Shown here: in pieces, positions 61,764 through 64,000 of the stretch
How positions within the stretch are numbered: the first letter of the stretch is position 1
How the letters are laid out: each line of letters starts with the position of its first letter
Assembly: GCF_002105285.1 (NCBI RefSeq)
Contig: NZ_MUHR01000001.1
Span: 1 to 64,000, forward strand
Reading direction: 5' to 3'
DNA from: Planktotalea arctica
Lineage (GTDB): Bacteria > Pseudomonadota > Alphaproteobacteria > Rhodobacterales > Rhodobacteraceae
DNA: 64,000 bases
Position numbers and translations under genes: made by a program
The notes under the pieces: model-generated
The model's database searches: none
What the model saw: the letters and a program-made list of their open reading frames with translations, nothing else
Told to the model about the DNA's origin: nothing

Positions 61764-62821
61764 GCTGCGCGCATTGCAGCAAGTGTGATCGCTTCGAAGG
61801 GTCGCAAGATCTGGCTAAAAGTGGTCGCATGTTCCGGCAGCAGATTGCGTGGTAGCGCAGAGAGCGTTGTGTGCTTGAAGATATCCTTGCGCCGACGCAG
61901 ACGACCGATGAACAGGCTTTCCAATGCAAGCTCGGATGCGATGAACGCTTCGCCTGCAGGGAGCAATAGCTGGTAATAGGTCATTGTGCCGCGCGTGGGC
62001 TGCGCAATTGCGGCGGTGCCGTTGATCAGATGTTGCGCAGGGATCAGCACGCTGTCGCACCCGAACGTATATTCCACGTCAGAGCCGCCCACGATAAGGC
62101 GCTGCGTCCCAGCAATGACCAAATCCGATTGCAGGCCAAAGTAGGGCGCGCGCAGGCGCACGGGGGCGTTGCTGCCAAAGGCAGGCGTGACTTTTTTGAA
62201 CACGCCCAGAACGGGAACGATGTTCCCCGAGGCGCTTATCACCGTATCTCCGGGCTGCATCGCGCCGATCTTGCGATAGCCCTGAGACGTGAGAACAGGT
62301 GTGTGATAATCCAGCGTTGGCGAGGGGCCGATCGAAAGCGGGCCTTTGTGAAAGCCGATATAGGACAGGTTTTGTGACACTGACGCATCGCGCATTTCCG
62401 CGAGCGCGCCCAGAACTAGAGAGCCGGGCAAAGGAATGCAGCCTGCCAGTTCGCGTGTGAAAAGTGCATCGTCGCCCGGATGCTCTATCGAAAGAAGGCC
62501 GTCACCGGTGTCGCAATCCCAGTTCAGGGTCAGCCGGAAACTGGCCGTGCGCGCCTGAAGCGTGTGCGAGATCAGAGCATGAAAGACGTCCTGCCCCGAT
62601 GAAATCAGAACCGAAAACCCCTCGCCCGGTATGGACTGGATGCGTAGCAGGCACGGGTCTGGATGCAGGCTCACCACTTCCAAAAGCGTCGCGGCGCGGT
62701 TGTCAGAGGGCAGGGGCGCTTCGATCACTAAAGCGCCTGCGCGGATCGGCGCCTCTGGGGTTACCGAGGCATGGGCCGCGGTGCGCGCGTCGCTGCCACC
62801 GCTCCAGGCAAGCCAGCCCAT
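61760..62821 (-). CDS. Hint-domain protein, short form
   Basis: 353 residues from ATG 62821; the TGA of the upstream gene shares a base with it (TGATG). The N-terminal 150 residues look beta-rich and may hold a lectin-like fold. The Hint-type domain starts about residue 180 (LDYHTPVLTSQGYRKIGAMQPGDTVISASG) and ends EAFIASELALESLFIG. The nucleophile Cys normally before 'TPVLT' is not evident (H is there), so self-splicing or cleavage is doubtful. Confidence 0.75.
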   Translation of the reverse strand: MGWLAWSGGSDARTAAHASVTPEAPIRAGALVIEAPLPSDNRAATLLEVVSLHPDPCLLRIQSIPGEGFSVLISSGQDVFHALISHTLQARTASFRLTLNWDCDTGDGLLSIEHPGDDALFTRELAGCIPLPGSLVLGALAEMRDASVSQNLSYIGFHKGPLSIGPSPTLDYHTPVLTSQGYRKIGAMQPGDTVISASGNIVPVLGVFKKVTPAFGSNAPVRLRAPYFGLQSDLVIAGTQRLIVGGSDVEYTFGCDSVLIPAQHLINGTAAIAQPTRGTMTYYQLLLPAGEAFIASELALESLFIGRLRRRKDIFKHTTLSALPRNLLPEHATTFSQILRPFEAITLAAMRAA

Positions 62822-64000
62822 CAGGCGGCGCTTTCGAGTAATAGAGCGGCCTCGTGCTTGCGCAGAATACGGCGCGCGGACTGGCTGTAGCCCGCGCCTG
62901 TATGTGGATCGAGCTCGGGGAAAAGCGCGCAAATTTCTGCAATCGCTTCTTCTTCGAACAGGTTGGTGATCTGGCCACCGGGCAGGAAACTTTCGCTCTC
63001 CAGCCCGTTGGAAATGACGATCTGATGTTGATCGAACAGCAGATGCACATAGCGCACATCGCCGCCTTCGCGCACGCGCACGCTGTCATCGTTGACCAAT
63101 TCCCTGGCGGCCACCAGCACTTCGGATTCGCCGAAAAGCAGTTCTGCCATTTCGTCCTGTAGCAAGATGCGGTGCAGCGGCGAGACTCGCAGAACGCCGT
63201 GCTCGCCAAATGTGTTTGCGGCAATTTCGATGGGGGCCATCTTGCCGCTTGCTGCGACTTCGCGTTGCCCGATCCAGCGCAGAGGCTGATATCCCTGATC
63301 ATGAGTGAGGATCATATCACCCGCCTCGAGCACTTCGACTGGCATTCTGCCTTGATCGGTTTCGATCAACGTGCCTGCGACAAAGCAGGGTACCATATCG
63401 AGCGTGACAAAGCCGGTGTCGGTATTGCCCGAAGCATTTTCGATTGCATAAGTGAAATTGACGGTTTCCGTATCGCCATCGCCGACCACATCAAAGGTGC
63501 CATCGGCGTTCAACTGGACGGTTTGCCCGGTACCAAGGGTGATGATGCTGCCGACCGTGACGGCCTGTCCGTTGATATGGGTGATGGTTATCGCACTGCC
63601 CGAGGCATTGGTGTCGTTGGCCTGAACGTCGATGGTTTTGGAGCCGTTGGGATCGACTGTAAAGCTGTCGTCATTGGCGATCAGCGATGTTTGCACCGAG
63701 TTTTCTGCGATCAGAAGGTTGGAATCGTATTGGGCGTCCGAAACATCGGCAATGCCGATGCGGATGGAATTGGTAACGCCGGGAATGACCGCCATTTTCA
63801 GCGACATGGTGACGGTAAAGCCATCCATCTCGGTGTTGTAGTCGTCGTTCGAATTATCAATGAACAGGTTGCTGTTGGCGTTGCCGTTGATGTTGCCGGG
63901 GTCGGCATCGCCGTTGCCGATAAGCATATCGACCTGAACACCATTGACCCAGACGCCGACGAAATCCTGATAGAGCGAATTGACGTATTCGGGATATTCC
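62821..64000 (-). CDS. Choice-of-anchor-L / Hint-domain surface protein, 5' partial
   Basis: The frame is open to the right edge, so the N-terminus lies outside the window. Visible parts in order: choice-of-anchor L remnant (EYPEYVNSLYQDFVGVWVNG, MDGFTVTMSLKM, IGIADVSDAQYDSN); a cadherin/VCBS-like linker (NDDSFTVDPNGSKTIDVQAND); and a C-terminal Hint domain beginning PCFVAGTLIETDQGRMPVEV with Cys nucleophile, then VSPLHRILL. Typical of roseobacter secreted/adhesin proteins with Hint tails, often RTX-type. Coupled to the short Hint gene. Confidence 0.85.
   Translation of the reverse strand, partial: EYPEYVNSLYQDFVGVWVNGVQVDMLIGNGDADPGNINGNANSNLFIDNSNDDYNTEMDGFTVTMSLKMAVIPGVTNSIRIGIADVSDAQYDSNLLIAENSVQTSLIANDDSFTVDPNGSKTIDVQANDTNASGSAITITHINGQAVTVGSIITLGTGQTVQLNADGTFDVVGDGDTETVNFTYAIENASGNTDTGFVTLDMVPCFVAGTLIETDQGRMPVEVLEAGDMILTHDQGYQPLRWIGQREVAASGKMAPIEIAANTFGEHGVLRVSPLHRILLQDEMAELLFGESEVLVAARELVNDDSVRVREGGDVRYVHLLFDQHQIVISNGLESESFLPGGQITNLFEEEAIAEICALFPELDPHTGAGYSQSARRILRKHEAALLLESAA

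Overview
This window looks like chromosome from an alphaproteobacterium of the Rhodobacteraceae/Roseobacter group. The evidence is a CcrM-type GANTC methyltransferase, an alphaproteobacterial initiator tRNA, a Rhodobacter-type sorbitol/mannitol (Smo) uptake and oxidation operon, TRAP transport, a dimethylglycine/sarcosine dehydrogenase-like flavoprotein, AlkB, class III formaldehyde-detoxifying dehydrogenase, DUF2794 and Hint-domain secreted proteins. All assignments come from reading the translated sequence; no database search was run.

Region 1 (1-13,000) starts with tRNA-fMet and its terminator and then becomes an accessory island. It holds two paralogous TPR proteins, two paralogous ankyrin-type proteins, an ankyrin lipoprotein, a DUF1963 protein, several unknown immunity-like proteins, a GAD-like/Tdi1-like gene frameshifted by an 11-bp tandem triplication, and two relics of IS5-family elements. 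I see no integrase and no intact toxin. The best reading is a decayed heterogeneous polyimmunity cluster next to a tRNA gene.

Region 2 (13,000-18,050) has an LpxL-like acyltransferase with AT-richer flanks and an SbcD/SbcC-like (YhaO/YhaN-like) nuclease-ATPase pair. Region 3 (18,190-25,717) is the smo operon: LacI-type regulator, binding protein, two permeases, ATPase, sorbitol dehydrogenase and mannitol dehydrogenase. Region 4 (25,700-31,700) has a double-cupin protein, ccrM with GANTC sites in its leader, rnhB, small secreted proteins and an unusual membrane-anchored winged-helix regulator.

Region 5 (31,700-43,510) is catabolic. An acyl-CoA dehydrogenase/thiolase operon lies divergent from an AraC regulator. 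It is followed by a DMGDH-like oxidase and by a TRAP transporter operon carrying an IclR regulator, divergent from a GMC oxidoreductase. Region 6 (43,500-53,800) has alkB overlapping mutY, a DciA-like protein, a DsbA-type oxidoreductase, a class III CoA-transferase, an MFS carrier, asd, a lipoprotein, an sbtA/PII-like/beta-carbonic anhydrase bicarbonate module and an Hpt-like protein.

Region 7 (53,900-64,000) has an M17 aminopeptidase, an NlpC/P60 hydrolase, DUF2794, class III alcohol dehydrogenase, a truncated NYN protein, a GNAT acetyltransferase, a LOG-family protein and dapD. It also has a periplasmic amino-acid-binding domain interrupted by two membrane helices (ionotropic-glutamate-receptor-like layout) and two adjacent Hint-domain proteins, the second running off the right edge.
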